Source: Strigamia acuminata (lineage: Eukaryota; Arthropoda; Chilopoda; Geophilomorpha; Linotaeniidae). From it: a stretch of 64,000 nucleotides of DNA. Shown piece after piece: positions 51,100 through 63,654 of this stretch. The notes under the pieces are model-generated. The model was given only the letters and a program-made list of their open reading frames with translations. It searched no databases and was not told where the DNA came from. Made by a program: the position numbers and the translations under genes. The DNA lies in assembly GCA_949358305.1 (NCBI GenBank), contig OX442317.1, forward strand, positions 8,624,186-8,688,185, read 5' to 3'. Position 1 is the first letter of the stretch. Every line of letters begins with the position of its first letter.

Positions 51100-51505
51100 T
51101 TAGAAAATTGTGTAAAAATAAAAATATTTTGAAGAAAAAAATATTCTAAAATCTATCGGGCGAGATTGTGTTTGTCCCAGCAAGGTTTTTCCCAGTTTTC
51201 GGTGCAAATGCAAAGTTGGGTCCTCAAGAAAGTCGTCTAACGGGGTGCCCCGGACAGACGCCATCTCCTCAACACCGATCGTGTCGAACAGGACGGAGAA
51301 TTCGTCGCTGTCCGCCAAGATCGTTTCGTCAAGTTCGACCGACGGTGATGGGGCTTTGTCCGACAGTGGCTCGTGGTTGGTGAATTCGGACAAGAAGGGG
51401 ACGCAAAGTGGAGGTTGCGCGAGTTCGTCGATGGTGATTGTCGAGTCGAGTACCAAGAGGAAGTTGTCGGTTTCGGATGTTCGAGGAAGTTGGATTTGTG
51501 GTTAG
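51100..51505 (-). CDS. Possible acidic coding exon of an unknown gene
   Basis: A minus-strand frame (about 51100-51456) is acidic and well mixed in composition (VELDETILADSDEFSVLFD, GTPLDDFLEDPTLHLH). It has no usable ATG near its 5' end and an in-frame stop just upstream, so it would need a splice acceptor; a pyrimidine-rich tract before CCACGAG (about 51370) is a candidate. The opposite strand also has a Ser-rich open frame (51245-51505), so the strand is not certain. It overlaps the TMEM104 3' end. Confidence 0.3.
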
Positions 51506-51859
51506 AATTTTGGTTATTATTATTCCTTATTTTTGCTAAAGTTTACTAAGGTGCAGCAAGATTTGGTTGAATCATGTGACTACATGACACATTAAGTAAT
51601 CGACTAATCAAAGTAATCAAAGTAATCAACTAATTGCTCATTTAATGAAATTCCTTAGTATTGTGAATGCATTTCATAATCGAAGTCCGACATGAACGAA
51701 TTATTTTCATGACGCGCTGTGATTGGTCGATTCATTAGGATACTTGGAGGTGAGCAGCAAAGCCCGACGTCTATGTACACTCGGAAGTATCCTGGTTTAT
51801 GATCAGAAGACATCGACAAGAAAATCGAGAAAAAGTTTTTCGTTTGTAATTATTTCTTT

Positions 51860-52016
51860 TACCAGCGAATCGCAAGGGACCCAAAAATCAGTTCGTTATA
51901 ACGAAATTTTTTAAGATGGTGTTCTGCGGCCAACCAACCAAAGAAGCCATTTTTAATTATTCATTATAACGAGAAATTTGTTATATCGCGGTTCGTTAAA
52001 AGGAGGTTCGACTGTA
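51860..52016. mobile_element. Pogo-like MITE
   Basis: Reads GCGAATCGCAAGGGACCC at the left and ATATCGCGGTTCGTTAAAAG followed by GAGGTTCGACTG at the right; the interior has CCAACCAACCAAAGAAGCCA, the reverse complement of the shared block. Confidence 0.65.
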
Positions 52017-52275
52017 TTTCCCCAAGTGGGAAAACTGTAAAAATTGCATTTGTTTCATCACTCAATAAATTTCTACCAACAAAATCGTCGCTGCTAGCGC
52101 TGCCCCGAACCGCAGTGGTGAAATATCCAACTAGCATTAAATGTTAATCATACAACTTGTAATATTTCAGTAGAATTGACCGTACAATAATTCAGCAATC
52201 GAAGTAAGCAAATAGAAATAACTCTAGAAATTATATTTATGTATTAATTATTAAATTTTAATTAATTTTCATGCA

Positions 52276-52350
52276 GAGAACAACAACAATGATAAAAACT
52301 GGATCTTTTACAGCAAACCACAAGAGTTCTTCATGGCACCACTATTTGGT
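52276..52350 (+). other. Isolated exon-like segment
   Basis: A TTTTCATGCAG acceptor is followed by an open frame (NNNNDKNWIFYSKPQ, then FFMAPLFGK) and a strong GTAAGA donor. A possible terminal exon follows at about 52743 (after TTTTCCTCCAG). No family is recognised and no start exon was found. Confidence 0.2.
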
Positions 52351-52384
52351 AAGGTAAGAACGAAACAAAAGTTATTTCCAAATA

Positions 52385-52557
52385 CAGTCAAAACTTTTTA
52401 CAACGAAAAATCGATTCGTTACAACGAGAATTCTCTATATCGAAATTTTTTAACACGGTGTTGTATGGCCAGCCAACCAAATCAACCATTTTTAGATATT
52501 CGTTACATCGATAATTTGTTATATCGCGATTCGTTATATAGAGTTTTGACTATATGT
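52385..52557. mobile_element. Pogo-like MITE, diverged copy
   Basis: Ends ACAGTCAAAACTTTTTACAA and TCGTTATATAGAGTTTTGAC are inverted; the interior keeps GCCAGCCAACCAAATCAACC. Confidence 0.6.
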
Positions 52558-52840
52558 CATTTAAATCGTTTGCGCGTAAATTGTTAAGTAAAAAGTGAAT
52601 TGAAAATTTTTAATTCTGAATTTCTTTCGCATTGTAAACTAACTAAAAAGAACCACAAGAAAACTACAATTTGTTTCTAGTTCTGGTTGATAGATGGCGC
52701 CACAAACCACCATCTCAACGCACAAAACTACTTTTTCCTCCAGATTTTACCCAATTTCAGTAAATACACTCAGAATTTATTAATTTCCAACACAAAATCC
52801 AACACTATTAAATAAAAATCATCCGACGAACAACAACTAC

Positions 52841-53096
52841 CTGCAGACCAATCCCCGTGCCCGTTGCACACGACACCTGGTGGGGCAGCGTAATGGACGC
52901 CCATAAATCGAATCAATCCCCAGCTGAAAACCCCAACAGAAATGAAATAGAGAGTGCGAACTTTTTCGTTTAGATTCAGATGCGTGAGTGGGCGGCTCCC
53001 CGAAGGTGTGGTTCGAGTAGTTTTTCTCACCTTCGGCGTTGTATCACTTTCCGATAGACATACTCTGACCCCCCGCTCGTAAATTACATCTCTCAT
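52841..53096 (-). other. Possible minus-strand exon(s)
   Basis: From an ATG at 53096 the frame begins MRDVIYERGVRVCLSESDTT, meets one possible donor (AAG|GTGAGA) and then runs through one hydrophobic stretch (LYFISVGVFSWGLIRFMG) to another donor (GCAG|GTAGTT). It may be the 5' part of the gene suspected at 51100-51505, or untranslated leader. Not recognised. Confidence 0.2.
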
Positions 53097-53119
53097 TAAC
53101 ACCCGTGTCAAAAATACCA

Positions 53120-53920
53120 AACCAATTAAAACGCACTCTTCAATTGGTTACACAAACTCACAACCTTCACCTCGCATTTTTTCCCGTAATCTCGGCTCGT
53201 CCGTTCCAACATCCGGCACCACCCCCGTCGCCCCGAAATATGCAAATCAAATCCCATTTGTCATCGATGGGTGCAACGCAACTTGGCATATGCAGACACT
53301 ATAATTTACTGGTTGAATCTCGTTGAAATTCTCGTTGAAATTCTCGTTGAAATCCTCCATTTTTTTTTTTTTGTTATTTTTAATTTTTTTTTAATTTTTT
53401 TATTTTTTAAATTAATAAAAAAAAAAGATAATAAGTTTTTGTTGCACATTGCACACACTGGGAGCGTCGTTAACTAGTTTTTTGTTCATTTTGTCTTTTT
53501 TTCGCTTCGTTTCCCGTCAAAAGTGAAGACACTCGCCGATAAGGAATGTTTGCACGGGAGGAAATGAACGTTTCATTTTGACCACACAATTTCAGCGGTT
53601 TGTTCTTTTTTTTTACGTGCGTAATCATTTGACTTCCGGTCACATGTAACTCGACTGTCACACCTATCTGTGACAGGTATTGCTTTTAATTCAGTTTAAT
53701 CTGGAGAGAAAAAGAAAGAAGAGGGTGAGAAAGGGAGTTAACAAGATGTCGATTTATACGATGCCATCTTCATCATCTGGGTCGTGTGGGAACAAATTTC
53801 CCAGCACGCTTGTTTGCGAGGAATAGAATAGAATAGAACTGCTGGTAGACAGGAGTTGGGTTTTTTGTGCTTTCAAAGTGACGTTTTTGGGTAGTTAAGT
53901 GCAATTTTTGACTGATGGAT
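53120..53920. other. Non-coding, low complexity
   Basis: Contains a GTTGAAATTCTC triplication near 53321-53355, a T/A-rich tract and no supported gene. Confidence 0.4.
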
Positions 53921-53929
53921 GGAATTTTT

Positions 53930-54660
53930 AGGTGGTTATATGCAATTTTTGGCTGAATAATGTAAATTTTAGGTTTTTCAAATATAATTAATTTTAGGCA
54001 AAAAAATGTAATTTTAGGCAGAAAAATGTAATTTTTAGATTGTCAAATACAATTTTAGGCAGAATAATGCAATTTTAGACAGTGTCATGCAATTTTAGAC
54101 AGTGTCATGCAATTTTAGACAGTGTCATGCAATTTTAGACAGAGTAATGCAGATTTATTCAGAATCATGCAATTTTCGGTAAAGTAATGCAATTTTAGGC
54201 AAAACATACATAAAAATGCAATTTTTAAGCAAATAAGTGCAATTTTTAAGCAAATAAGTGCAATTTTTAAGCAAATAAGTGCAATTTTTAAGCAAATAAG
54301 TGCAATTTTTAAGCAAATAAATGCAATTTTTAAGCAGTAAATGCAATTTTAAGGCAGAACATGCACAAAAAATGCAATTTTTAGGCAGAACATGCACAAA
54401 AAATGCAATTTTTAGGCAGAACAGGTTCAAAAATGCAACTTTTAGGCAAATTAATGCAACTTTTAGACAGGTAAATGCAAATTTTAAGCAGATTAATGCA
54501 ACTTTTAGGCAAATTTATGTAGCTTTTAGGCAGGTAAATGCAAATTTTAAGCAGATTAATGCAACTTTTAGGCAGGTAAATGCAAATTTTAGGCTATTAA
54601 ATGCAGTTTTTAGGCAGTTAAATTCAATTTTAAGCGGAAAATGTAGTATAATCCTTATAA
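53930..54660 (+). repeat. Minisatellite, AATGCAATTTTTAGGCAG units
   Basis: More than 30 short units of about 18-24 bp with variants (AAGCAAATAAGTGCAATTTT; TTAGACAGTGTCATGCAA; AACTTTTAGGCAGGTAAATG). Subfamilies form local runs, as expected from stepwise expansion. Confidence 0.85.
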
Positions 54661-55019
54661 AAACACAATTCCAGATTGAAAAACCCTGACAAATAATAAA
54701 ATTTTCGACCCAAAAAAATACTTTCCTCATTTTTTTCACAAAACAAACCAACCCTTCTAGACCAAAGCAAAAAAGCACAAAAACTAATTTAATCCAATCC
54801 TCTAAAATAAAAATATCCAACCGCCCCGAATACCTAACCATTCCCACTCCACCAATAAACCATTCATTTCTCCCTTAAACGCGAACACTGCGGTTTCAGT
54901 GGCACATTATTCATGAGAAAATTAATTGAAAATGTAACAAACAAAAAAAAAAAAAAAAAAAAGCCAACCAACACACCGAGATCGAGGGGAGAGAGAGAGA
55001 ATGAGTTTAATTAGCAGCT

Positions 55020-55660
55020 CATTATCACCTGCCACGACCGAACCAATCCAATTACTCGGATGACCCTCCGCAGTCCCCGTTTTTTGCGCGGGGGGTGGCG
55101 GGATGAAGGAGTAGGTGGCCGGATCAGGTGGCCGCCGATCCGCGGGGTTCCTACCGAGCAAATTAAAAATCCGACGTGGCCAGCGGCGATTTCGCACGTG
55201 TGAAGAAAATATAGGGCCCATTTTTCACGCACCTCGAGACGCCAAGAATGCGGACCCCGGCATAAATTTGGCCAGAAAACACGAGTGGTGGTCGAGCTCG
55301 TCGTCGCCGGCCGGCGCGCATAAATCAGGCGCAAAATAGGAAATAATTTGATTCGTTTTTTTGCGAAAGAAGATTTTAATACGTTAAATCGGATGCGTCG
55401 TGCGGCGCGACGAGCGAAGCCAAGCCGGTGGTTTACGAGGCGCTCGCTCGTGTTATTTAACGTGGATTTATCACGGGATCAGTTGTCAGGTGAAGGGTCC
55501 GCGGGTCCGCGCCGGGGAACGGTCAGTTTTGATTGGCTGCGCTCGTCACTCGACGCATTAGTCGCAGCGAGAGGCGTGCGGACTGGAGCCGGGATAATTG
55601 GCCTGTGTCCGAGCTTCGATCCCTCGTAAAACAAACGCGTGTCTCACGCCGACGCCACAC
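55020..55660. other. GC/CpG-rich block, no supported gene
   Basis: Abrupt rise in GC and CpG in otherwise AT-rich DNA. Open frames exist on both strands but show no start context, domain or splice pattern. Possibly a promoter or enhancer of a gene outside the window. Confidence 0.3.
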
Positions 55661-56289
55661 TGGCAATCTGGACGTGAACGGAGTGTTAAGTTACTGGCGA
55701 AATAGAGCGAAAAAAGGGACAAAAAAGTGCGACTTTTTTACGATGTGAAAGCTGTCGTCTCTAAAAGTTCTTTATTAGACTTTTTTTTTTTATTTTTTAT
55801 TTTTTATTTTTTATTTTTTTTATTTTTTTATTTTTTATCTTTTGGATCGTTGTTTGCGAGGGTCCACCAAAACAAAGCAACAAATTGTCAGCTAAAGTGT
55901 AACAAACTCGGTCGTAAATCATATTTAAATCGGTTTTTCTTTTTTTTTTTTTTTTTTTTTTTTGGAGTGGGGGGTAATGTTTCTTCGATGCACCTGCGGT
56001 TGAAAATCTGAAACCCCGGAAACGAGTAATGAAGGTTATTTTTTTTTTTGCGCCACTCGTCATCCTCATCTTATCTTGTATCGTTGTGGAATGAAGTCGT
56101 TTTTAGAAATGTACACTGCTGGATATATAAGCTGAGCTGACATTTTGCCTCCCCTCGTTTGTGTTGATGATGTCATTAGGTTTTTTTTTATGGTTTGGAG
56201 TGTTTCAATCATAGAATGTTAAAAATAAGTTATTGAGGGATGTTTAAGAATTGGGATTTGGTGAAGAGTATTTGTTGATTTCATTGGCG

Positions 56290-57185
56290 TATGGACGATT
56301 TTCTTGAGGTTTTTTAGTGAAATTGACGATTTATTTGTGTTTCATAGTGAAATTGATGAATTTTCTTGAGTTATATAGTGAAATTGATGATTTTCTTGGG
56401 TTTTTATAGTGAAATTGACGAATTTTCTTTAGCTATAATGGTAAAATTGACGATTTCCTTGAGTTTTCATCGTAAAATTGACGATTTTCTTGAGTTTTTA
56501 TAGTGAAATTGACGATTTTCTTGAGTTTTAATAGTGAAATTGACGATTTTCTTGAGTTTTTATAGTGAAATAGACGATTTACTTGAATTTTCGTAGTGAA
56601 ATTGACGGAGTTTCTTTAGCTATCATGGTAAAATAGACCATTTTTGTGTTTTTATTACATTGACGATTTTTCTTGAGTTTTTATGGTAAAATTGACTATT
56701 TTCTTTAGTTTTTATGGTAAAATTGACGATTTTCTTGAGTTTTTATAGTAAAATTGACGATTTTTTTGAGTTTTTATGGTAAAATTGACGATTTTCTTGA
56801 GTTTTTATGGTAAAATTGACGATTTTCTTGAGTTTTTATGGTAAAATTGACGATTTTCTTGAGTTTTTATGGTAAAATTGACGATTTTTTTCAGTTATCA
56901 TTGTTAAATTGACGATTTTCTTGAGTTTTTATAGTAAAATTGACAATTTTTTTGAATTTTTTAGTGAAATTGACGATTTTCTTGAGTTTTCATAGTAAAA
57001 TTGACGATTTTTTTGAGTTTTCATGGTAAAATTGACGATTATCTTTAGTTTTCATGGTAAAATTAACTAAATACTCTTTGTTTTCATGGTAAAATTAACT
57101 AAATACTCTTTGTTTTCATGGTAAAATTAACTAAATACTCTTTGTTTTGATTAAAAAATTAACTAAAAATTCGTGTTTACATCGC
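56290..57185 (+). repeat. 31-bp minisatellite, TTGACGATTTTCTTGAG units
   Basis: About 25-29 units of TTGACGATTTTCTTGAGTTT + TTATGGTAAAA, most exactly 31 bp, ending in a variant run containing TTAACTAAATACTCTTTG. Confidence 0.9.
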
Positions 57186-57479
57186 AAAATTGACAATTTT
57201 ATCTTATTTCCATACCATTCAACGAGCACAACAATTGACAACTAAATTTTCCACCGAACACACCACATCACACACCAAGCTAAAACGTCCCTTCATCAAA
57301 TTCCCAAACGCCCACAACCAAACAAAATCCCAACCCCAAAAACAATCCCTTCAACCCCAAACCACCTCATCTTTCTCACACCACAAGCCATCAATAAAAC
57401 CCAACACCAAAAATCCCTATCGAATTCAATTCCATCGTTTCCTCCCGCCCAAAAAAATCACGTTTCAATTCTCCACACA

Positions 57480-58640
57480 CGCGCAGCTGTTTTCGGGATG
57501 AGGTCACAAAGCCTCCTTGTTTTCACTTTGATTATCGTACCGCTTCCACACGACAGATACCGAATCAAAGAGTGGCATTGAAACCATCCCTTATCTCGCT
57601 GCAAAGAGCGGCGGGGGAGTTTGCGGTGTAAAACGGGGTTGGTTTCGAATACCCGATCCAACGAAAGTGATCCTAGGCCGGGGGAAATTGAGGAAAAGGG
57701 TGACGGACACTGCCCCCAACACCCAACGGTGTCCATTTACCACGCCCAAACCCGTTTTTGGGGGTCAGTCGACGAAATTCGGCGTCGCTGAAGGGTTAGG
57801 CGCGTGATAGCGGCATAATTCGATAAAAGAGTCGAGCAACGACGACGAGTTTCGTCGCTTTTCGCTTATCGGATTCGTTTCTAGCGAACACTGTCCGTGC
57901 GTCTCGCTCCGCGTCTATTGTGTCGTCGATAGGGCCCTCGAGTGAGTGCGCCGCGGCCTCCCACCAACCCCCCACCATTTTACAAAGGATTCTCTAATCG
58001 GCACCTGCTGCTCCGCCTATTGTGCGGCTTCGCCTCCACCCAAAGAGGAAATTACCTTCTCTTATTCACTTTTTTATTTCGCCTTTTCGAAAAAATAAAA
58101 AAAATAAAATTAGAAAAATTTAAAAAATCGCGCATTGCTTCTTCGCACGCCTTGACGAATTGTCTAAAAGGGAGCGTGCAAAATGACAGATCGTGTTTAG
58201 ACTGGTGCGCATGCGCGGGAGCCGATCGAGAGCCTTTTTAATCTGCGGAGTGCGGAGTGCGGACGACAAAGGGTCGGCGGTGCAGCGTTATCGGGCCGAG
58301 CGCGAATGTGCGAATGCGCGAATGTGTGAATGTGTGTTTGGGGGTTTAGATAGAAGGAGAAAGTTTGTTTGCTGAATAAAGTTTTGGGCGACGATACGGT
58401 GCAGGTGCGATGCTGTGGGGGATCACGTTCGCACCTGGTTGGAGGCCCCTCCCACGCGTGCGCGATTTTTCTTTCTACCGTTGAGTCACGCCTCTCGCGC
58501 GAACGAGTTCGGGTAAATTGAATCGGGGATTTATGGACGTGTGGGATTCGGGTTGACCTCGTGGCGGCTCGGCGCCGATAAAAGCGGGCAAGATGGCCGA
58601 CGGTGGTTTACGACGTGCACCCGATTAAAAGGGAGGAAGG
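57480..58640. other. GC/CpG-rich block, no supported gene
   Basis: Contains several CpG-dense stretches and a GATAAAAGCGGGCAAGATGG segment at about 58577, but no coding frame with family similarity or consistent splice sites. Could include a first exon or promoter. Confidence 0.3.
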
Positions 58641-59159
58641 AAGGGAAAGGGAAATTAATGGATTGTTGTATTAGAGATGGAAGTTTGTGTCGATGATGTG
58701 TTACAGTTTGTTTTTTATTTGTTGGGTTTTATGGGCGGTGGTGATTATGAGTTTTAAGTGTTGGGACCACCCGTTGTTGGGATAGTCGGGGTCGGTTTAA
58801 TAGAGCGCTTTGTCTTTGTGGAATTGAAGGAGATTAAAAAGTTAGATGAGTTTGCTTGTTTTATGAGGTGCGTTCGTGTTTGTTGTGATACTTTGTGTGC
58901 GGAAAGTTGTTGGTTTTTTGGGATTTTTTGGTCGGGACTGGGGATTAAATGGTTTTTTTGGGGTTTTTTGGGTCAATTCGTGAGTTGGATTAATGTGAGG
59001 GAAGAAGTGGAGCGAGTGGTTAATTTGGATTTTGGGTATGGCGTTGTGGAATTTTTTTAAATGATTTGGGTGGAATTATTTATTTTTTTTTAATTTTAGT
59101 GCATAAAAAAAAGTTTAAATAAATAAATGAATAATTTTGAATAATTTATTTGAGTAAAT

Positions 59160-59660
59160 TACAAATTTGATTAGTTTCAATTAAATATCCCAATTGAATT
59201 AAATTTGAAATTTTTTAGAATTCAAATTAATTAGAAATATTTTTAAAATTTGATTCAATTAGAAATTTTTTAAAATTTGAGTGAATTAGAATTTTTTTTT
59301 AATTTAATTGAATTAGAAAATTTTTAAAATTCAAATTAATTAGAAATTTTTTAAAATTTAATTCAATTAGAAATTTTTTAAAATTTAATTCAATTAGAAA
59401 TTTTTTAAAATTTGAGTGAATTAGAATTTTTTTTTAATTCAATTGAATTAGAAAATTTTTAAAATTCAATTTAATTAGAAAATTTTTAAAATTTAATTCA
59501 ATTAAAATTATTTTAAAATTCAATTCAATTAGAAATTTTTTTAAATTCAATTCAATTAGAATTATTTAAAAATTCAATTCAATTAGAAATGTTTTAAATT
59601 AAATTAAATTAAATTAGAATTTTTTTAAAAATTAAACACAATTAAACCAGAAATCTCTTT
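59160..59660. repeat. AT-rich degenerate tandem repeat
   Basis: Repeats of TTCAATTAGAAATTTTTTAA with a variable period of about 26-30 bp. Confidence 0.75.
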
Positions 59661-60239
59661 AAATCCAATTAAATTCAATAACAAATTTTTTCAAACCCCA
59701 TTAAACCAAATCACAAAATACTAAATCAAGAATACAGAAAGAAAAAAAAAACCACCTACAAAATCCATTCCAATTTCCTGCACAACTTTAAAAACGCATA
59801 AACTTGAATAGAAAACAAGCACCGAGGAAGCACAAAATTAGCCCATTCCCTAACAACGAGCTTCAGGTGCTTCAAGGAGCGGCACCCGAAACGAATCAAC
59901 GCACAGGTGCTGCATCCAATCGCGCAAAAACCCCTTTGATTTACGACACGTGCAAAATTCGCATCGCCTCCTTACGACGAGAGCTGCAAGCAAACCAAAC
60001 GCAACCAAAACCAAAAAACCAACCCTTCTCTCCAACACCAAACCCGCTTTTAATTCCCTTCCTTAACGAGTCCACTCGCGCGATTACGCCTACAATAATT
60101 TAAAGTGGAGTGCGCCAAAAGCCAGCAGCTCGCTCGTAAATCAAAACAGCGTCTCGATTAATCCCGCTGCAATTCCCATCAACCCATCAACCGATCCCAA
60201 CCACAGATAACCAACAACGACAAACAAAACTCATCACAA

Positions 60240-60900
60240 CACATCGCGCCCGCCGCATTTGTCACGCGCTCTGATTACGCGTGAATAATTAATTGCATGG
60301 GCGCGGGCGCGGGCAAAAATCGTGTTGGCGGCGCTCGGTGGCGTTTTCCCTTTGCACCTGAAACGATGGCATTAATAGGCGCGATTAGTTGCGGCCAATT
60401 ACGGGCCCTTGTGGTCGCTTCTGGAACGCTTCCTCGTGAATAAATGTCAAATTAGGCGCCGCAAATTAACCCTGTTTGCGAGAATTACGACCGGTTTATT
60501 GAATTTTTCATTTTTTGCGTTCGTGGATTGAGAAATGTTGAGGGGGAAAAAATGGAGGCGACGTCGTGTCTGGCGGAGTGAACGAGGTACGACGTGGTCA
60601 CTTTTGTTGAGCGCGGGGCTGAGAATGGGCATCGCAGCGGGGTCGAGGCGACGCCCGGGTCCTGCTGGGCCTGACGAGAAGGAAGAAGGGATGAAAAGAG
60701 GTCGTGACAGGGGGCGTCGGTGCGTCACGACACGGCGTGCACCGGTTACAATGCGAGGGGGTCGGCGAGGGAGGTGCCGCATTCTCCGCTCGACCACGCT
60801 GAGCCAAACTGCATCAGTGTCGGATTTTGAGCTCAAAACGATCGCCTAATCACGCCCGTTAACGTAGAAATTGCGCCCAAAGTTTCGCTTTCCCGACGAG
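60240..60900. other. GC/CpG-rich block with homeodomain-type TAATTA/TTAATTG sites
   Basis: The first 250 bp mix CpG-rich words with AT cores (GAATAATTAATTGCATGG, ATTAATAGGCGCGATTAG, CCAATTACGGGCC). This texture is typical of insect cis-regulatory DNA. No gene is supported. Confidence 0.3.
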
Positions 60901-60929
60901 CACATCGCGTGCGAGAATTGCGCATTTCG

Positions 60930-61640
60930 ACAGGTGGGCCCCGCACCTTTTGGGGGCCCCGCGACAACAAATTGTTGCTAGGAAAAATCAAAAACCCACC
61001 AGGACCCGGACTTTGAGGCCCCAGCGCCTTTAACGGGCCATATACGTCTTTTACGGGCCCCCACGCCTCTTTTGGGCCTTAGACAGCAAATTATTGGTTG
61101 GAAAAATCAAGAACGTATTAGAAGAGCCGGTCTATGGGCCCCAAATTTTTTACCATGGGCCCCGCGACAAGAAATTGTTGCTAAGAAAAGTCAAAACGCA
61201 TCAGGGCCCGGCCTTTGGGGGCCCACGACGTTGGGGCTTCACGCCTCTTAGCGCCCCCACGTCTTTTACGGGCCCCCACGTCTTTTGTGGGCCTCATTCC
61301 TCTTTTGGGCCTGAGAATACAAATTGATGGTTGGAAAAATTCCAAAACGTATTAGAGGAGCCGGCTCGTGGGCCCACAATTTTTACCATGTGCCCCACAA
61401 TTTTTGCCATGGGCCTCACAATTTTTACCATGGGCCCCACAATTTTTACCATGGGCCCCACAATTTTTACCATGGGCCCCACAACTTTTACCATGGGCCC
61501 CACAATTTTTACCATGGGCCCCACACATTTTAGGGGCCCCGCGACAAGAGATTGTTGGTTGTAAAAATGAAAAACGTATTAACAGATGATTTGCGAGGGG
61601 ACCCCCGAGCTTTGGACTGGTTCAGGGGCCTCCACATCCG
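60930..61640 (+). repeat. Higher-order GGGCCCC satellite with a 24-bp core array
   Basis: Blocks repeat the order GGGCCCCGCGACAA, AAATTGTTGCTAGGAAAAAT, CGTATTAGA(A/G)GAGCCGG at about 60955, 61080, 61160, 61315 and 61540. The segment 61375-61530 is a 24-bp array (CCATGGGCCCCACAATTTTT + ACCA), seven units. Confidence 0.8.
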
Positions 61641-61739
61641 TCAGTGGGGAAAATTAAAAAAAAAAGATATATATATCTGGGAGATAGAATCGAGCGAGAC
61701 ATCTCTGATGACAGCTTGTCGACATTTGGGTTGATTTCC

Positions 61740-62420
61740 TCCCGGTTTTGAATCCTTTGCGTCCGCGAAATGAGTTGCGACACCCGAGCCTCGTGAATAA
61801 AATTGGGAAATCTTTTTTCTCGCCGGGTGTCACGAAGGATTTAATTAGGAGCAGAGATGGATAAATTGGAGTGTCGAGTTTGTCTGAGATGATCCCTCGA
61901 GTAGAAAGGAGTGTAGGGTTGCGCGCAAAGATGCGGCTGGGGGTCGATGGTCGCGCCACGAGCAAGGAGCAAAAGGGCAGAACGTGAGCGCCGCAAAAGT
62001 CGCGCTGGAAATCGATCCTTTGCCCTCTTTGCACGAAATGTCGCACGCATACTAATGCGACGTATGTCTGGCTGGCAAAAGGCCTCACCCCGACAACCCC
62101 GCTTTCGTCCTTGGTGATGGATGCGGTTGCCATGGCGACGCTGATGCGAAAGTGCCTTTTTCCTCTTTTATTCCGTCGTCGACGACTCGACGTCGCCATG
62201 GCAATGCCATTAGTTTGTTTTGTGCGAAACGGGCTGAAGATGGAGCCACGAATGTGGCCAGATGGTTGGTTTTGCTCGCGACGCATTCCAGGACCGCGAA
62301 CGAATGGAGCAGACGCTGGATTTTCACATCGGGTGTGCGTTTGCGCGTTTGCTTGCACGCGAATTCGTCGGGTGTGAAAATTGTTTGTATTGTGCGCAAA
62401 TGGACGCATTAGGCATCGAT
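61740..62420. other. GC/CpG-rich block, no supported gene
   Basis: A minus-strand frame of about 250 codons spans this block, but its translation is Arg/Ser/Thr-rich without domains and similar frames exist on the other strand, so it is attributed to base composition. Confidence 0.3.
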
Positions 62421-62479
62421 TTTTTTTGGTTTTTCATTTGTGGAGTTTTTTCGCTCTATGTAAATTAAATGCGGAATGA

Positions 62480-63650
62480 AAAATAGAATGTGGGGCGAAT
62501 TAAATGGTGTGATTGAAACCCCTTGACGCCCCTTCGCGTGAATTCGGTAATTGAAACGAGGGAACGGACGCAGCTGCAAACAAATAAATGTTGCAAAGAA
62601 AATTTGAATGTGCTTTTTAGAAAAATATTTTTTGAAATAAAATTTTTTTTATTTTATTTTTTTGGTTGGAAATGTTGCGTCGTTTCCTCGGGGACGTCTT
62701 CACGTGATCGAGAGTTGTTTCTCGGCAGAGCGCCGAGTCAACCAATCAGAAGTCGACGTGCGGGGAATTTTTGGTTGGGTTTTATTTTCGTCGAGTTTGG
62801 TGGTTTTTTTTGGGTTTTTTGGTGGTTTTTTGGGTTTTTTGGATGTTTTTTTGGTGTTTTGTTTTGTTTGGGGGTGTGTTTTGGGGGTGGTGGGGTGTGG
62901 TGGGTGGGTGGGGGTGTTGGGAGTGGTTTTTGGTAGTTGGCGAAAATTTTGCTGGTGAATTTTTCCAGACGCTGTGTAAAAATAAAACGTTGTTGGGAGC
63001 AGGGCAGATTGAGTTTCTTTTTATTAGCTTAAACACAAGCCAAGTCCATTCGACACCACACTCAAAACCAGACTTCAACATTTTATCTTAGAAGAAGAAA
63101 CAAAAAATTCGAAGGGGAAAAAAAAATTAAAAATTTCGAATTAAAAATTTTAAAAATTTTAAAAATTTTAAAAAAAATTAATGGAAATAAAAAATGATTT
63201 TTTTGAAAATAAAAAAAAAATTATTTTGTGTCACGCAAACGTTTAATTAATCAAAATTAAGTCATCAAGGAGATTGAAATTTTAATTAGGATTTTTTTTC
63301 TTCTTTTTTTTTCTTTTTTAAATAAAAATTAAAAATTAAAAATATTTAAAAAATAAAAAAAATAAAAAAAATAAATTTTGGACGAACTTCACTTTCGAAG
63401 GAGTTTTAATTTCCGTCGGAAACAGATTCCTCCCCGAATCAAACGAATGGAAATGCCTGCGAAACCGCCAACGCCTCGCGCCCACCCAAACGCAACCAAA
63501 AGCTTAAAAATAGAAACAAACCCACTCGAAAACTCGCAGAGCAACATACTCCATCTCCGTATTTCCTCACTCCAAACTCATTACCAATCGCACAATCCTT
63601 CAAATAAGTGTCCAAAAACAACTCTCTCATTCCAACCCGCTAAAAAAATT
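62480..63650. other. Low-complexity T/G-rich and A-rich DNA
   Basis: G/T-only stretch at about 62800-62940 and A-rich tracts at 63110-63375. No gene supported. Confidence 0.4.
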
Positions 63651-63654
63651 AATC

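Noticed and set aside
54155-54689. Open frames over the AATGCAATTTTTAGGCAG minisatellite
   Set aside because: Periodic translation (LLKNCTY or FRQINAT repeats) simply reflects the minisatellite.
61324-61564. Repeat peptides such as HNFYHGP in all three plus frames
   Set aside because: A 24-bp array is a multiple of three, so all frames stay open without any coding function.
61654-62409. 251-codon minus-strand open frame in the GC-rich block
   Set aside because: Long open frames are expected in GC-rich DNA; equivalent frames exist on the other strand, and the translation is Arg/Ser/Thr-rich without recognisable domains.
62800-63091. Trp/Gly/Phe-rich open frames in all plus frames
   Set aside because: Produced by a G/T-only low-complexity stretch.
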